From positions 1 to 64,000 of the forward strand of contig NZ_CAMYPD010000010.1 of the NCBI RefSeq assembly GCF_947286155.1: 64,000 nucleotides of DNA. Direction: 5' to 3'. The translations under genes were made by a program, and so were the position numbers. The notes beneath the pieces are model-generated. The model was not told the DNA's origin, did not search any database, and was given only the letters and a program-made list of their open reading frames with translations. Source of the DNA: an uncultured Tessaracoccus sp. GTDB lineage: Bacteria; Actinomycetota; Actinomycetes; Propionibacteriales; Propionibacteriaceae. This document shows, piece after piece, positions 36,236 through 46,433 of this stretch. Every line of letters starts with the position of its first letter. Position 1 is the stretch's first letter.

Positions 36236-38311
36236 GGCGTCGATGCGCTCCTGGTCGAGCGTGTAGGCGTTATCGACGATGAACTCCTTGCGGGGTGCGA
36301 CGTCGTTGCCCATGAGCATCTCGAACACGCGTTCGGCTGCTTCCATGTCGTCGACGGTGATGCGCCGCAGCGTGCGATGGCGGGGATCCATCGTCGTTTC
36401 CTTGAGCTGCGACGCGTCCATCTCGCCGAGGCCCTTGTAGCGCTGCGGCTCCTTGAACGCCTGCCCCTTCTTCGTGAGTTCTGCGAGCTTCCGCTGGTAC
36501 TCCTGCTCCGTGTAGGTGTAGATGTACTTGTCGTAGCCGCGCTTCGGGCGAACAAGCTCGAAGCGGTGCAGCGGGGGCACCGCCGAGTACACCCGGCCAG
36601 CCTCCACCATCGGGCGCATGTACCGGAAGAACAGCGTCGCCAGGAGCGTGCGAATATGGGCGCCGTCGGAGTCGGCGTCGGCCATGAAAATGACCTTGCC
36701 GTAACGGATGCTGTCGAGGTCGAACGACCGCCCAGACCCGGCGCCCACCACCTGGATGATCGATGCGCACTCGGCGTTCTTCAGCATGTCGCCCACGGAC
36801 GCCTTCTGCACGTTGAGGATCTTGCCACGGATGGGCAGCAGCGCCTGATACTCCGAGTCGCGCGCGACGTTGGCGGTACCCAGCGCGGAGTCACCCTCGA
36901 CGATGAACAGCTCGGTGGCTTCCACGTCGGTGCTGCGGCAGTCCTTCAGCTTCGGAGGCATCGACGACGACTCCAGCGCCGTCTTGCGTCGCTGGTTTTC
37001 CTTGTGGGCACGGGCAGCGACGCGCGTCCTGGACGCGTTGACCACCTTTTCCATGAGCTGCCGAGCGACGGTACGAGTTGCGGGCTTCGTCGACTGCAGA
37101 AACTCGGAGAACTCCTGCTCGACGATCTTCGCCACCAGTCGTGAGACTGGCGGAGTACCCAGCACTTCCTTCGTCTGGCCCTCGAACTGAGGCTCTGCCA
37201 GACGCACCGTAACCACGGCGGTGAGGCCCTCCAAACAGTCGTCCTTCACCACTTCCTCGCCTGCTTTGAGGATGCGGGTGCCGTCCAGCGACTTGGTGAA
37301 GGCTCGCGTGATGCCCCGCTCAAAGCCCGACACATGCGTGCCACCCTTGGGCGTGGCAATGATGTTCACGAACGATTTGAGCTTGGTGTCGTAACCGGTG
37401 CCCCACCGCACGGCGATGTCGACGTCAAGATCGCGTTCGACGTCGGTGGGAGTCATGGCGCCGTTCTCGTCGAGAATCGGCACGGTTTCGGTGAATGTGT
37501 CACGGCCTTGCAGGCGCAGCACCTCGGTGAGGGCTGCGTCGGGGGCAAGGTAGTCAGCGAACTCGGTGATGCCACCAGCGAAGAGGAAGCTCTCGTTGGT
37601 GACTTCGTCCGTCCGGTGGTCTTCGACGGTGAGCTCCAGCCCCGGCACAAGGAATGCCGTCTGGCGGGCTCGGTCGCGAAGATGATCGATGTTCAGTTCG
37701 GCGTCTGCGAGGAAAATCTGGCGGTCCGGCCAGTACCGCACCCGCGTGCCCGTCTTCGATTTGGCAACCTTCCCAACCTTGCGAAGGCCGCTGGCCGGCG
37801 TGAAGGGAGCGCTCGGCCCATCACCGTCGAAGGTGCCTGGAACGCCACGCTGAAAGCTCATCTCCCAGGTTGCGCCTCCCCTATCGACCTGGACGTCGAG
37901 CCTGGATGCCAACGCATTCACCACGGATGCGCCGACGCCGTGCAGGCCGCCCGTGGCGTTGTACGACGAGTTTCCGAATTTGCCGCCCGCGTGCAGTCGG
38001 GTGAACACCACCTCGACGCCGCTCAGGCCCGTCTTCGGTTCGGTGTCGACGGGAATGCCTCGCGCGGTGTCATGCACGACGATGGATCCGTCGTGCTCGA
38101 GTTTGATGTGGACGCGATCACCGTAGCCTGCAAGTGCTTCGTCGACGGCGTTATCGATGATTTCCCACAAGCAATGCATGAGGCCGCGGGTATCCGTCGA
38201 ACCGATGTACATGGCCGGACGCTTACGGACAGCTTCGAGCCCCTCGAGGACAAGAAGGTTCTTCGCCTCATAATCGCGCGAATGCTGTTGTTTTCTCTGA
38301 GAAACCTGCAC
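36233..38311 (-). CDS. parE: DNA topoisomerase IV subunit B (second GyrB-type subunit)
   Basis: ATPase subunit of a type IIA topoisomerase. 692 residues. GHKL site: EIIDNAVDEALAGYG, HDTARGIPVD and GLHGVGASVVNAL. Transducer domain to about 400. TOPRIM: ELFIVEGDSALGTANVARD, with Ala-Leu-Gly where GyrB has Ala-Gly-Gly, and MADADSDGAHIRTLL as the DxD metal motif. It pairs with ParC at 22562; the two are separated by the sugar and TelA operons. It is divergent from a small DUF7455 gene. Confidence 0.9.
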   Translation of the reverse strand: MQVSQRKQQHSRDYEAKNLLVLEGLEAVRKRPAMYIGSTDTRGLMHCLWEIIDNAVDEALAGYGDRVHIKLEHDGSIVVHDTARGIPVDTEPKTGLSGVEVVFTRLHAGGKFGNSSYNATGGLHGVGASVVNALASRLDVQVDRGGATWEMSFQRGVPGTFDGDGPSAPFTPASGLRKVGKVAKSKTGTRVRYWPDRQIFLADAELNIDHLRDRARQTAFLVPGLELTVEDHRTDEVTNESFLFAGGITEFADYLAPDAALTEVLRLQGRDTFTETVPILDENGAMTPTDVERDLDVDIAVRWGTGYDTKLKSFVNIIATPKGGTHVSGFERGITRAFTKSLDGTRILKAGEEVVKDDCLEGLTAVVTVRLAEPQFEGQTKEVLGTPPVSRLVAKIVEQEFSEFLQSTKPATRTVARQLMEKVVNASRTRVAARAHKENQRRKTALESSSMPPKLKDCRSTDVEATELFIVEGDSALGTANVARDSEYQALLPIRGKILNVQKASVGDMLKNAECASIIQVVGAGSGRSFDLDSIRYGKVIFMADADSDGAHIRTLLATLFFRYMRPMVEAGRVYSAVPPLHRFELVRPKRGYDKYIYTYTEQEYQRKLAELTKKGQAFKEPQRYKGLGEMDASQLKETTMDPRHRTLRRITVDDMEAAERVFEMLMGNDVAPRKEFIVDNAYTLDQERIDA

Positions 38312-38392
38312 CGAACCACCCTATCCGTGGTGTTGTGACTTTGCTCGCAGCGAAATGCCTGTCGAGCCGCTGGATACTGTTGCAAAGCACGT

Positions 38393-38413
38393 TATCGTTG
38401 ATGACGTAACGAT
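38393..38413. promoter_or_regulatory. Weak inverted repeat in the parE/DUF7455 divergent gap
   Basis: ATCGTT at 38394-38399 and AACGAT at 38408-38413 face each other across 8 bp, in the 125-bp divergent intergenic region. Position fits a control site for either gene; sequence support is slight. Confidence 0.25.
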
Positions 38414-38436
38414 GGTTCTTCATCCGGAGGTGTCGT

Positions 38437-38637
38437 ATGACCGAAACGCTTTCTGACCCAACGCTCACAGCCCTCGACCGCTGCGACCGCTGCGGCGCCC
38501 AGGCGTACCTCCGCGTGTTCCTGCGCAGCGGTGGCGAGCTACTGTTCTGCGCCCACCACGCCGCTGCACACCGCGAGAAGCTGGCCGAGGTGGCCAGCCA
38601 CATCCACGACGAAACGGCGAAGCTGCACGAGGCGTAG
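38437..38637 (+). CDS. DUF7455-type small zinc-binding protein
   Basis: 66 residues. A CDRCGAQAYLRV pair and a later CAHHAAAHR provide three Cys and several His, likely a zinc site. The rest is helical. GGAGG upstream of the ATG fixes the start. Members of this short actinobacterial family are usually close to topoisomerase or sigma-factor genes; the function is not known. Divergent from parE. Confidence 0.8.
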   Translation: MTETLSDPTLTALDRCDRCGAQAYLRVFLRSGGELLFCAHHAAAHREKLAEVASHIHDETAKLHEA

Positions 38638-38658
38638 TTATCTGACTGCGCCACGACG

Positions 38659-39432
38659 TCAGCCCTGCATCCAGCTGTCAATCAGTGCCCGACCGATAGA
38701 TGCCGTGCCGGGCAGCGTGATCGACTGTTCTGCGATGCGTGAGGCCAGCTCCTCCCTGGTGAGGAAGCTGGCCTCCGCTATTTCCTGCCCGTCGGGACGT
38801 ACTGCCTCGGGATGATCGGTGCGTGCGGTGAACCCAAGCATGAGCGAGCGGGGAAAGGGCCATGGCTGACTGCCGAAGTAGCGAATACTGTGCAGGCTGA
38901 GCGAAACTTCCTCCTTCGCTTCGCGTGCGCAGGCCTGCTCCAGAGACTCTCCCACCTCCACGAATCCGGCAATCACGGACACCCTCCCCTTCGGCCACTT
39001 GACGTGTCTGGCGAGCAGGATGCGGTCGTCGGGATCGGTGATGGCGACGATCACCGCCGGGTCCGTTCGGAAAAACATCAGGTGCCCACACGTAGTGCAC
39101 CGGCGCCGCTGACCCTCTTCCGAGGGCTGCGTCGCCCCGTTACAGCGCTCGCACGCAACAGCCTCCGTGTGCCAGCGCACGAGCGCCGACGCGGTGGCCA
39201 CCACATCGTCGGGTAGTTCCCGAAACGTCACCGTCGGCCCGGCCGGCTCCGGAGAGTACCGCGCGAACCAGCGGACCCCCTCGGCAGCCCCAATCAGCAC
39301 GTCGGCATCCGTTGGCTGCACCCCTACCAGTGGCTCGAGCGCCACCCGCCCATCACCACTCACCTCGTGCACTTCAGCAGGAAGCGCTGGGTTGGGTGTG
39401 CGATCCAACGCAGATGGCTGTGCCCAGTCCAT
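38659..39432 (-). CDS. nudC: NAD(+) diphosphatase NudC
   Basis: Nudix hydrolase that cleaves NADH (and NAD caps on RNA) to NMN and AMP. 257 residues. N-terminal domain about 1-90; a zinc ribbon CERC...CTTCG near 95-120; Nudix box GFVEVGESLEQACAREAKEEV near 160-182; and the NADH-specific SQPWPFP motif about 12 residues after it. The ATG at 39432 is chosen because the frame upstream reads into the antisense of adnB. It follows adnB by 7 bp on the same strand. Confidence 0.95.
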   Translation of the reverse strand: MDWAQPSALDRTPNPALPAEVHEVSGDGRVALEPLVGVQPTDADVLIGAAEGVRWFARYSPEPAGPTVTFRELPDDVVATASALVRWHTEAVACERCNGATQPSEEGQRRRCTTCGHLMFFRTDPAVIVAITDPDDRILLARHVKWPKGRVSVIAGFVEVGESLEQACAREAKEEVSLSLHSIRYFGSQPWPFPRSLMLGFTARTDHPEAVRPDGQEIAEASFLTREELASRIAEQSITLPGTASIGRALIDSWMQG

Positions 39433-39439
39433 GGTGCTC

Positions 39440-42430
39440 CTAACGTTGCAGCTGAGCGGCTGCGTCAACGAGTTCCGGCGGGGCACTTGCGAACACCAAC
39501 CGGTCGGATCGTACGTGGTAGAACGCAGCTCCGACGCGTTCCAGTGCGATTCCGCGCGCCTCGGCCCAAGCGCGACGATACACCGCCAGCTGCAGCTCGT
39601 CGGCGGGGGCGTCGAAGGTCTTCCAGTCGACGACGAGCTCGTCGAACTCCCCTTCCCAGCGATAGACGGCATCCATGCGGCCACGGATTTGGAAACCGCC
39701 AACGACCATCGAGAAGGGCACCTCGCACGCCAACGGAGTACGGTTGGCAAATCGGCCGCGTTCAAACGAGTCAATGAGCGATTGTAGTGCGGGCGGTTGA
39801 CGCTCGAACTCATCGAATCCGCTCGGCAACTCGAACCGGCGCTGCACCCAGTCATGAAAGGCCGTTCCGAGCGATGCCGTTGCGGACGGCTTGCGGGGCA
39901 TCCGACGCACCAGCTGTTCCGCTAATGTTTGCGGATCGTCGCGCAACTGCATGAGTTGCGTGGCCGAGAGCCCTTGTGGAAGGCGAATCTCTCGACGCCG
40001 CTGCCGAGACAGCACGTGAGCCGCAGACTCATCCCAGAGCTGAAATTGGCGCAACTCCTCATCTGCAACACGCCCCGACTCCAGCACCCAGTCTTCCGCA
40101 CCATGATGCCGCTCAGCGGCGCGTACGAGCTCCGCAGCTTGCGACTGTCGCTCCTGGTCGTCCTCGTCGTGTGGTGCAGGCCAGGCGAATGCGACATTGG
40201 CTGCTAGTCCTGGGTTCTCGCAGCCTGTGGTGGCATCGATTGCGGTGCCTGTGCGCCGAGCCTCCTCCTCGCAGACCAGGAAATACCGCGAGGGCTTTCG
40301 CTCCCGCTTGACCTGGTTCGCCCACCGATGGCAGGCAGCCACCAGCCGTGTTCTAGCCCTCGTCGCGGCGACGTAGGCGAGACGATCCTCTCCGTGCTCG
40401 TGCTCTTCCGTCAGTTCCTCTCCGTACTCTTTGAGCGCCGCGTCGGAGTAGTCGCCCAGTTGGGGAATCGAGTGGGCGTCACCGCGTAGCGGACTCGGGA
40501 GAAGCTCGGCTCGAGTGACCCAGTTGCCGCCCTTATTCGTCGACGGGAACACGCCTGCGTTCAGTGCGGGAAGAAACACGTGGTCCCATTCGAGGCCTTT
40601 CGCCGCATGCACCGTCGCGAGCTTCACCGAGTTGGACTCGGAGATCACCGCCTGCTCGAGACCCTCGCCGTCCGAGGCTTCCGCATCGAGGAAGGCAACC
40701 AACCCAGCGAGCGACGCGTCGCCGGCGATGATTGGCCTGTCGCTGCAGGCGGCGACGAATGCATCGAGCTGATCCGTCGGAAGGCTGCGAGCGCGCAGTT
40801 CCTCCTCGATGCCCAGTCCGCGGATGACGTGCATGAGCAGGTCAGTGACCGGTTCTGCTGCGTGGCTCCGCAAGCGGGAAAACACATGCATGAACGAAGT
40901 CAATTCGCGTGCTCCGGCATCGGTGATCCCTTCGGGGCGATGCTCTGCCGCTTCGAGGAGACAGGGTTCTCCTCCATCTGCGAGCTGTGCAGCGTGCCGC
41001 CCGAGCAGCTCCAGATCAGGAAACGGAAGATTCCAGCGAGGCCCGGTAAGTAGCGTCGCCAGCGATGGGTTGTCGAGTGGATCGACGAGCAAACGAAGCA
41101 GCGCGACAATGGGCACGATCTCGGGAAGCCACAGCAACCCGCCCAGTCCGACGATCTCCGTCGGAACACCGCGCACCTGTAAGCGTTGGTGCATGGCGGC
41201 CAGCAGGCTCCTGCGCCTGGACAGTACGGCGATCTGTTTCCATTCGCAGGTATCTTGCAGCTGCAGGATGTGTTCAGCTATCGCGTCGAGTTCTTCGTCT
41301 TCTGTGTCGAACCGGATTGTTTCGACGGTGCCTGCTTGAGTGCCCGCGGGAGCGCGGAGCTCGATGCCCTCATCTCCCGGAATGGTGGAGGCGAGCCGGT
41401 TACCCACCGTGAGGATGGATGTGTGGCTACGGCGGTTCACTGATAGGGCGTGCGCTGTGGAGGCACCGAACTCGTTCTGGAACTCTGGGATATTGCTCGC
41501 GGCGGCTCCGCGCCAACCGTAGATGGCTTGATACGGATCGCCGACAGCGGTGACCGGGTGGCCAGCGAACAGTGCCTTCAGCAAGGCTGCCTGAGCCGAC
41601 GAGGTGTCTTGATATTCGTCCAAGAGCACGACGGCATAGTGGCTACGCATCGTTTCCCCCACCGTCGGCACCTCGAACGCCAGCTGGGCGGCTGTGGCAA
41701 GTTGGTCAGAAAACTCTGCGACCTGCAATTCGCGCTTGTAGGCGCGGTATTCCTCGACAATGCGCAGCAACTCGAGGCGCTCGGTGCAGCGATCTGCGGC
41801 TTGCATCATCGACTTGTACGGTTTCGGGCGCCGCTTGCCGTGACCCGGCGCGGCCAAGAACTGGGCCCGCGCGTCTTCCGTGAAGCGCTGTGCTTCGATT
41901 GGTTCCACCAGGTTGGAGCGCATCTCGGCATCGAGCTTCAGTGCCCGTTCGATGATGGTGGGCATCGAGTACTCCGATAGCGCTGGATAGGGGCCCTTGG
42001 ACTGTGCCACGACGTGATGCATGAGCCTCGCGCTCGTGGCGCCCGTCACCAATAATGGGGCATCGTCGATGCCTGCTCTCAGGCCGTGTTCGGCGACGAT
42101 GCGTGCGGCGAACGAATCGTAGGTGCTGGTGCTAGGGACACCCTCATCTGAACCCGTTGCGCGCAGCCCCGCACGTTCGAGAGCCGCCAGCACGCGCTCC
42201 CCCAGTTCGCCGGCAGCCTTGCGCGTGAACGTGAGCCCGAGGACCTCGTCGGCGCGCACTTGCCCAGTGCCCACTAGCCACACCACGCGGGCTGCCATCA
42301 CCGTCGTCTTACCCGTCCCTGCGCCGGCGACGATGACGCCGGGCGCAAGCGGCGCCGTCACGGCGGCAAGCTGTTCATCGCTCAGCTCGATACCGAGTGC
42401 TTCGCAGAGTCGATCGGTGTTCTCTATCAC
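39440..42430 (-). CDS. adnB: AdnB-like ATP-dependent helicase-nuclease subunit
   Basis: Half of the AdnAB motor-nuclease that resects double-strand breaks in actinobacteria. 996 residues: the SF1A Walker A VAGAGTGKTTVMAARV (near 35), QDTSSAQ with Walker B VVLLDEYQDT, further UvrD-type motifs, and AAKGLEWDHVFLP late in the motor. A C-terminal RecB-like nuclease carries GRMDAVYRW and the catalytic VVDWKTF, with no Fe-S cysteine cluster. The start overlaps the AdnA stop by ATGA. Order adnA-adnB-nudC matches mycobacteria (from memory). Confidence 0.9.
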   Translation of the reverse strand: MIENTDRLCEALGIELSDEQLAAVTAPLAPGVIVAGAGTGKTTVMAARVVWLVGTGQVRADEVLGLTFTRKAAGELGERVLAALERAGLRATGSDEGVPSTSTYDSFAARIVAEHGLRAGIDDAPLLVTGATSARLMHHVVAQSKGPYPALSEYSMPTIIERALKLDAEMRSNLVEPIEAQRFTEDARAQFLAAPGHGKRRPKPYKSMMQAADRCTERLELLRIVEEYRAYKRELQVAEFSDQLATAAQLAFEVPTVGETMRSHYAVVLLDEYQDTSSAQAALLKALFAGHPVTAVGDPYQAIYGWRGAAASNIPEFQNEFGASTAHALSVNRRSHTSILTVGNRLASTIPGDEGIELRAPAGTQAGTVETIRFDTEDEELDAIAEHILQLQDTCEWKQIAVLSRRRSLLAAMHQRLQVRGVPTEIVGLGGLLWLPEIVPIVALLRLLVDPLDNPSLATLLTGPRWNLPFPDLELLGRHAAQLADGGEPCLLEAAEHRPEGITDAGARELTSFMHVFSRLRSHAAEPVTDLLMHVIRGLGIEEELRARSLPTDQLDAFVAACSDRPIIAGDASLAGLVAFLDAEASDGEGLEQAVISESNSVKLATVHAAKGLEWDHVFLPALNAGVFPSTNKGGNWVTRAELLPSPLRGDAHSIPQLGDYSDAALKEYGEELTEEHEHGEDRLAYVAATRARTRLVAACHRWANQVKRERKPSRYFLVCEEEARRTGTAIDATTGCENPGLAANVAFAWPAPHDEDDQERQSQAAELVRAAERHHGAEDWVLESGRVADEELRQFQLWDESAAHVLSRQRRREIRLPQGLSATQLMQLRDDPQTLAEQLVRRMPRKPSATASLGTAFHDWVQRRFELPSGFDEFERQPPALQSLIDSFERGRFANRTPLACEVPFSMVVGGFQIRGRMDAVYRWEGEFDELVVDWKTFDAPADELQLAVYRRAWAEARGIALERVGAAFYHVRSDRLVFASAPPELVDAAAQLQR

Positions 42431-45400
42431 GCTATCTCCTGAATCGCGGGGCAGCCCGAGCGGAAGTCACATATGCGGCACGCATCACCAGGCGTCGCCG
42501 GAAATTCGCCACGCTCCAGCACGGCCTTGGCCGATGCGATGCGATCGTGCATCCACGTCGGGCCGACGATCAGCGGTTCGTCTGGCAATTCCGGGGCCGC
42601 CGTCAACGACGACTGCTCCATCACCAGTGGCAACCCAGATGCGTCGATACGCAGCATCACCAGGGCCGCTGACGCCACCTCGCGCACACCGGGGGCGAGA
42701 GCGTCGAACCCGCCCGATTGCGCAGCCAGCTGGTAGAGCCCCAGCTGCACGTTGGTAGCAACGGAACTGGCAGTGGGTTTCGAACGCATTGTTTTGAAAT
42801 CCAGGATGCGAAGCTTCGGTCCTTCGTCGGTATGCATCAACTCCAGTCGGTCAACGAAGCCGTGCAAGAGCACCTCGCGCCCTTCCACCTCGACGCGAGC
42901 CTCGAAGCCTTGCTCCACACCGAGCAGCGTTGCCGATTGTTCAGGGAACCATGCCGCGAGCCGGTCAATCATGCTCTCGGCCTGTACCCGCTCATTGGTT
43001 TCCTGCCAAGGAGCGGCGAAGTCGACGGTGCTCCAGCGATCGTCAAGCAACGCCCGCATGCCAGCTGCATCGAGGTTGTCAGTCTGGGCGTGCTGTGCAA
43101 CCTCGTGGATGAGGCTGCCGAAACTCGCTGCTTGGTTCGACGGGCGCTTGGCCCGTGCTCGTCGCGCCAGGTAGTACTGGCGCGGACAGGTGAGGATGCC
43201 TTCGAGCGCAGACCCGCTGAGACGCAGAACCGAGTGGCCAGCATGCGGTGGGTGTTGTGACGCCCCCCACCAGTTGGCGGGGTTCGCCGACGCAATGCCT
43301 TCGGCAGCGAGATGTTGCAATCGCGCCGCCGCTCCCCTGCGCAAAACCATGCTGCGTTCCGGGTCTGCGAGCACCTGTCGGAGCTCACCAACGAGGGCCT
43401 GCGCCGTGAGTGGACGCGCAGGATACCCTGTGACCTCGACGAGCGGCGCCCCCAGTTCGGTAAGGAACCGCGAGGGTTGGAGATCGCTGCTAGCGACGGC
43501 GCTCACGTGCAGAGAAGTGCAAGCCCGAGCGCAAGCAAGGTAGAAGAGTCGGCGCTCTTCTTGCAGATGTTCTGCGATGGTGCGAGGTTCCCCGTCGAGC
43601 AATCGCCCAGGATCGAGGAGCTGTCCGCCGGGGGCTGCCTGCGGCCAGCGCCCTTCTTGCACGCCCACCACCCATACATGTTGCCATTCGCGGCCCTTGG
43701 CCCGGTGGGCTGTAGTGACGAGCACACCGGTGCCGGTGATTCTGGATTCTCTGCCGGTGTCGGCGGGGATCTCTTGGCCTTCTAAGTCGCGAGCAAATTT
43801 CCATACGCCGGGGGTGCCGCTCAGGACCGGCTCGTGCCCAGCCCGCTCGAACAGCTCGACCACGGCATCGAGGTGATGGTTGGCCTGTCTGTTGCCGTCG
43901 AGCGCCGCCTTCTGCAACACCGATGGCCAACTCGTGCACGACCACAGCTCCCACAAGGCATCCGCAACACTGCAGCCGTCCTCTAAACCTGACGAGACGC
44001 TCGTCACGGTGTCGGCCACGGATCGGGCGATTGCCCATTCTCCTTCCGGGTCAGCAGCAAGCATCTTGGCCCACACCCCGTCGCCATCGATGTGGCGTTC
44101 GAGGCGTCGAAGTGCGATGGCATCGAGCCCCACCAACGGTGAGAGCGCCAATGCTCGCGCCTGATCGTCAGTGGGTGCCTCGCTCGACGCTGCCAAACAC
44201 AGCGCCCTGAGCAAGGCCGCCACCGCATCGTCTTCGGCGAGCACTAACTCGTCGGCCGCAACTTCCACCGGAATGCCGAGCCGAAGCAGCGCTCGCGTCA
44301 GCGGCATGAGCTGCGCCTTTCCAGCCCGTGCGATGACCGCGATGTCGGACCACGATGCCCCTGAAGCCACCACCCGACGGATGCCGTCGGCGACGTGCGC
44401 CACTTCCGCTGATTCCGATGAACACAACTCGACGCAGATCTCGCCCTGTTCGCTCCGTACCGGCACGAGCGGTGCGCGAGCCGTGGATGCAGCGATGCGC
44501 CCGCGTAACGCATTCAGGCCCTCCACAACAGCGACGGCGTGGCGGTGGTCGTGGGCGAGTGACATGACCCGTGAGGGTTCGAGCTCCGTGAGGTGCAACA
44601 TGCCCTGCGCGGTGGCGCCGCGGAACTCACTCACCACCTGATCTGGATCGCCAAAGACCGTGACGGGGATGCCGAGCATGGCGAGATCACCAAGTAGTGC
44701 GGTTTGCGCCGGGTCAAGGTCGTGTGCGTCGTCGACGAAGACCTCACGAATGTGTTCGCGCGCCATGCCGCTGGAGGCCGGATCGTGGAGCACTAGGCGG
44801 GTGCGATATACCAACTCCGCGTAGTCGAGAGTTTGTGCGAGATCGCCGACGGCGAGGTACTCGTCGAGAAAGTCGGCGATGGCAGCGAGCGTCGGGCTCT
44901 CGCGTTCCTGCGCGAGATGCGCTACATCGTGCTCGTCGAGCGAACGCTGACGGATTCGAGCGAGCACCTCTCGAAGTTGCCGGGCAAAGCCGCGAGTTTT
45001 CAAGGCTGGCTGCAACAATGTGGGCCACGAGGCACGTCCGTTCGCGAGCAGATCCCGGATGCGCTCCTCTTGCTCTGGCGCCCGCAGCAGCGCCCATGGG
45101 AGCTCGTCGGATGGTTCGGCCAGACGAAGCAGCCCCAGGGCTAGGCCATGCACCGTGGTGAACAGCGGTTGAGTCTGCGCTTGGCCGATGCGCCCAATCA
45201 CCGTTCTGCGCAATTGCTGGGCAGCTTGTCGAGAGCCTGCGAGCACGGCGATTTCTGACAGGGGCGCGCCTTCCTGCACGCGCCGCACCACGCTTTCGAC
45301 GAGGGTGACCGTCTTGCCCGTGCCGGGCCCGCCCAGCACGCAGGAGACACCTGCGGCAGGTTCACTGGCTTCACGTTGGGCGTCATCGAGTTCGCACCTA

Positions 45401-45432
45401 GGAACTGACTGGGGAGGCAGTAACGTCCACAT
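42427..45432 (-). CDS. adnA: AdnA-like ATP-dependent helicase-nuclease subunit
   Basis: Partner of AdnB. 1001 residues from ATG 45432. Walker A SCVLGGPGTGKTVTLVE (near 35), Walker B EVFVDDAHDLDPAQT, HRAKGREWQHVWVVG. A C-terminal RecB-family nuclease with LRILDFKTMR follows. A probable [4Fe-4S] site is formed by a Cys in LTCPRQYYLARR and CRICDFRSGC at the extreme end, as in AddB/AdnA proteins. A TTG ten codons upstream is in frame but the ATG is preferred. Divergent from the PP2C gene across 159 bp with no clear promoter read. Confidence 0.9.
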   Translation of the reverse strand: MWTLLPPQSVPRCELDDAQREASEPAAGVSCVLGGPGTGKTVTLVESVVRRVQEGAPLSEIAVLAGSRQAAQQLRRTVIGRIGQAQTQPLFTTVHGLALGLLRLAEPSDELPWALLRAPEQEERIRDLLANGRASWPTLLQPALKTRGFARQLREVLARIRQRSLDEHDVAHLAQERESPTLAAIADFLDEYLAVGDLAQTLDYAELVYRTRLVLHDPASSGMAREHIREVFVDDAHDLDPAQTALLGDLAMLGIPVTVFGDPDQVVSEFRGATAQGMLHLTELEPSRVMSLAHDHRHAVAVVEGLNALRGRIAASTARAPLVPVRSEQGEICVELCSSESAEVAHVADGIRRVVASGASWSDIAVIARAGKAQLMPLTRALLRLGIPVEVAADELVLAEDDAVAALLRALCLAASSEAPTDDQARALALSPLVGLDAIALRRLERHIDGDGVWAKMLAADPEGEWAIARSVADTVTSVSSGLEDGCSVADALWELWSCTSWPSVLQKAALDGNRQANHHLDAVVELFERAGHEPVLSGTPGVWKFARDLEGQEIPADTGRESRITGTGVLVTTAHRAKGREWQHVWVVGVQEGRWPQAAPGGQLLDPGRLLDGEPRTIAEHLQEERRLFYLACARACTSLHVSAVASSDLQPSRFLTELGAPLVEVTGYPARPLTAQALVGELRQVLADPERSMVLRRGAAARLQHLAAEGIASANPANWWGASQHPPHAGHSVLRLSGSALEGILTCPRQYYLARRARAKRPSNQAASFGSLIHEVAQHAQTDNLDAAGMRALLDDRWSTVDFAAPWQETNERVQAESMIDRLAAWFPEQSATLLGVEQGFEARVEVEGREVLLHGFVDRLELMHTDEGPKLRILDFKTMRSKPTASSVATNVQLGLYQLAAQSGGFDALAPGVREVASAALVMLRIDASGLPLVMEQSSLTAAPELPDEPLIVGPTWMHDRIASAKAVLERGEFPATPGDACRICDFRSGCPAIQEIA

Positions 45433-45591
45433 GCTCACTATGCAATCACGAAGCACTGACAATCTTCGTTCGACCTAGTCCGTGAGCGGTTTCCCAACTG
45501 GCGCACATCCTCGGCGCGCCCCGCTGGGCAGGCGAACCCTACATGCCATTAGATTGAGAACACCGTAACCGTTTGCGAGCCAGGAGACGTG

Positions 45592-46380
45592 ATGTCGAAG
45601 TCAGAGCGCGCTCATTACACTCGGATGCCCGCTGCATGGGTGGCCGGCTGCAGCGACGTCGGGCTCCGCCACACATCAAACCAGGATGCCCTGTGCATCG
45701 CAGTGCGAGACTTGGCCGACGATCCCACCGCCCTCATCGCGGTAGCCGACGGCGTATCGACCGCCGCAGGCTCTGAGATCTCATCATCGGTCGCCGTCGA
45801 ACGCTGCGTGAGTGTGCTGCAAGACCGCCTCTCGCAGGGCCTACCCGAGAACGTTGCATTCGTACAGGCCTTCTCTGAGGCGCATCGCCACGTGCTCGAG
45901 GCCACCGTCGACGGAGAGCCCTCGGCCTGCACACTGATCACCGCGTACGTACGCACCGGACGGATATCTATCGCCAACATTGGCGATTCGAGGGCATACT
46001 GGGTGGCCGACGACGGCACCTGCATGCTGCGCAGCACCGACGATTCGATGGCACAGGCACGCATCATGCTCGGCATGTCGCGCGACGATGCGGAACAAGG
46101 AGCCCACGCACATGCCATCACCAAGTGGCTGGGCCGTGACGCATCGAACGTCACGCCATCGGTCACCAACCACGAGCCTGCTACCGCAGGCTGGCTGATT
46201 TTATGCACCGATGGACTGTGGAACTACGCGAGCGCGCCCGAGGCCATGGCCGCGGTGTTCGAAGAATTCCGAGCGCGCTGTGAGCGCCCGAGCGACATTG
46301 CTGAGGGGCTCGTCGATTGGGCAAACGCACAAGGTGGGAAAGACAACACCACTGTCACCGTCGCTCGGGTCGACGTTTGA
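45592..46380 (+). CDS. PP2C-type Ser/Thr protein phosphatase
   Basis: 262 residues from ATG 45592 (AGGAG at spacing 7). PPM-family metal residues are visible: SDVGLRHTSNQDA (Asp in motif 1), VADGVSTAAGS (motif 2 Asp-Gly), IANIGDSRAYW (motif 8), LCTDGLWN, and GGKDNTTVTVARV at the C-terminus. Cytoplasmic, with no membrane helix. No protein kinase, FHA or VWA gene is next to it, so its substrate is not indicated by context. Confidence 0.9.
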   Translation: MSKSERAHYTRMPAAWVAGCSDVGLRHTSNQDALCIAVRDLADDPTALIAVADGVSTAAGSEISSSVAVERCVSVLQDRLSQGLPENVAFVQAFSEAHRHVLEATVDGEPSACTLITAYVRTGRISIANIGDSRAYWVADDGTCMLRSTDDSMAQARIMLGMSRDDAEQGAHAHAITKWLGRDASNVTPSVTNHEPATAGWLILCTDGLWNYASAPEAMAAVFEEFRARCERPSDIAEGLVDWANAQGGKDNTTVTVARVDV

Positions 46381-46433
46381 CGCTGCCCGCTAGTGTGAAT
46401 AAGGGCATTATTCATTCATCTACAAGGAGCATC

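Noticed and set aside
39433..39855. N-terminal extension of nudC by 141 codons
   Set aside because: Overlaps adnB in another frame, has no homology, and the ATG at 39432 begins a normal-length NudC.
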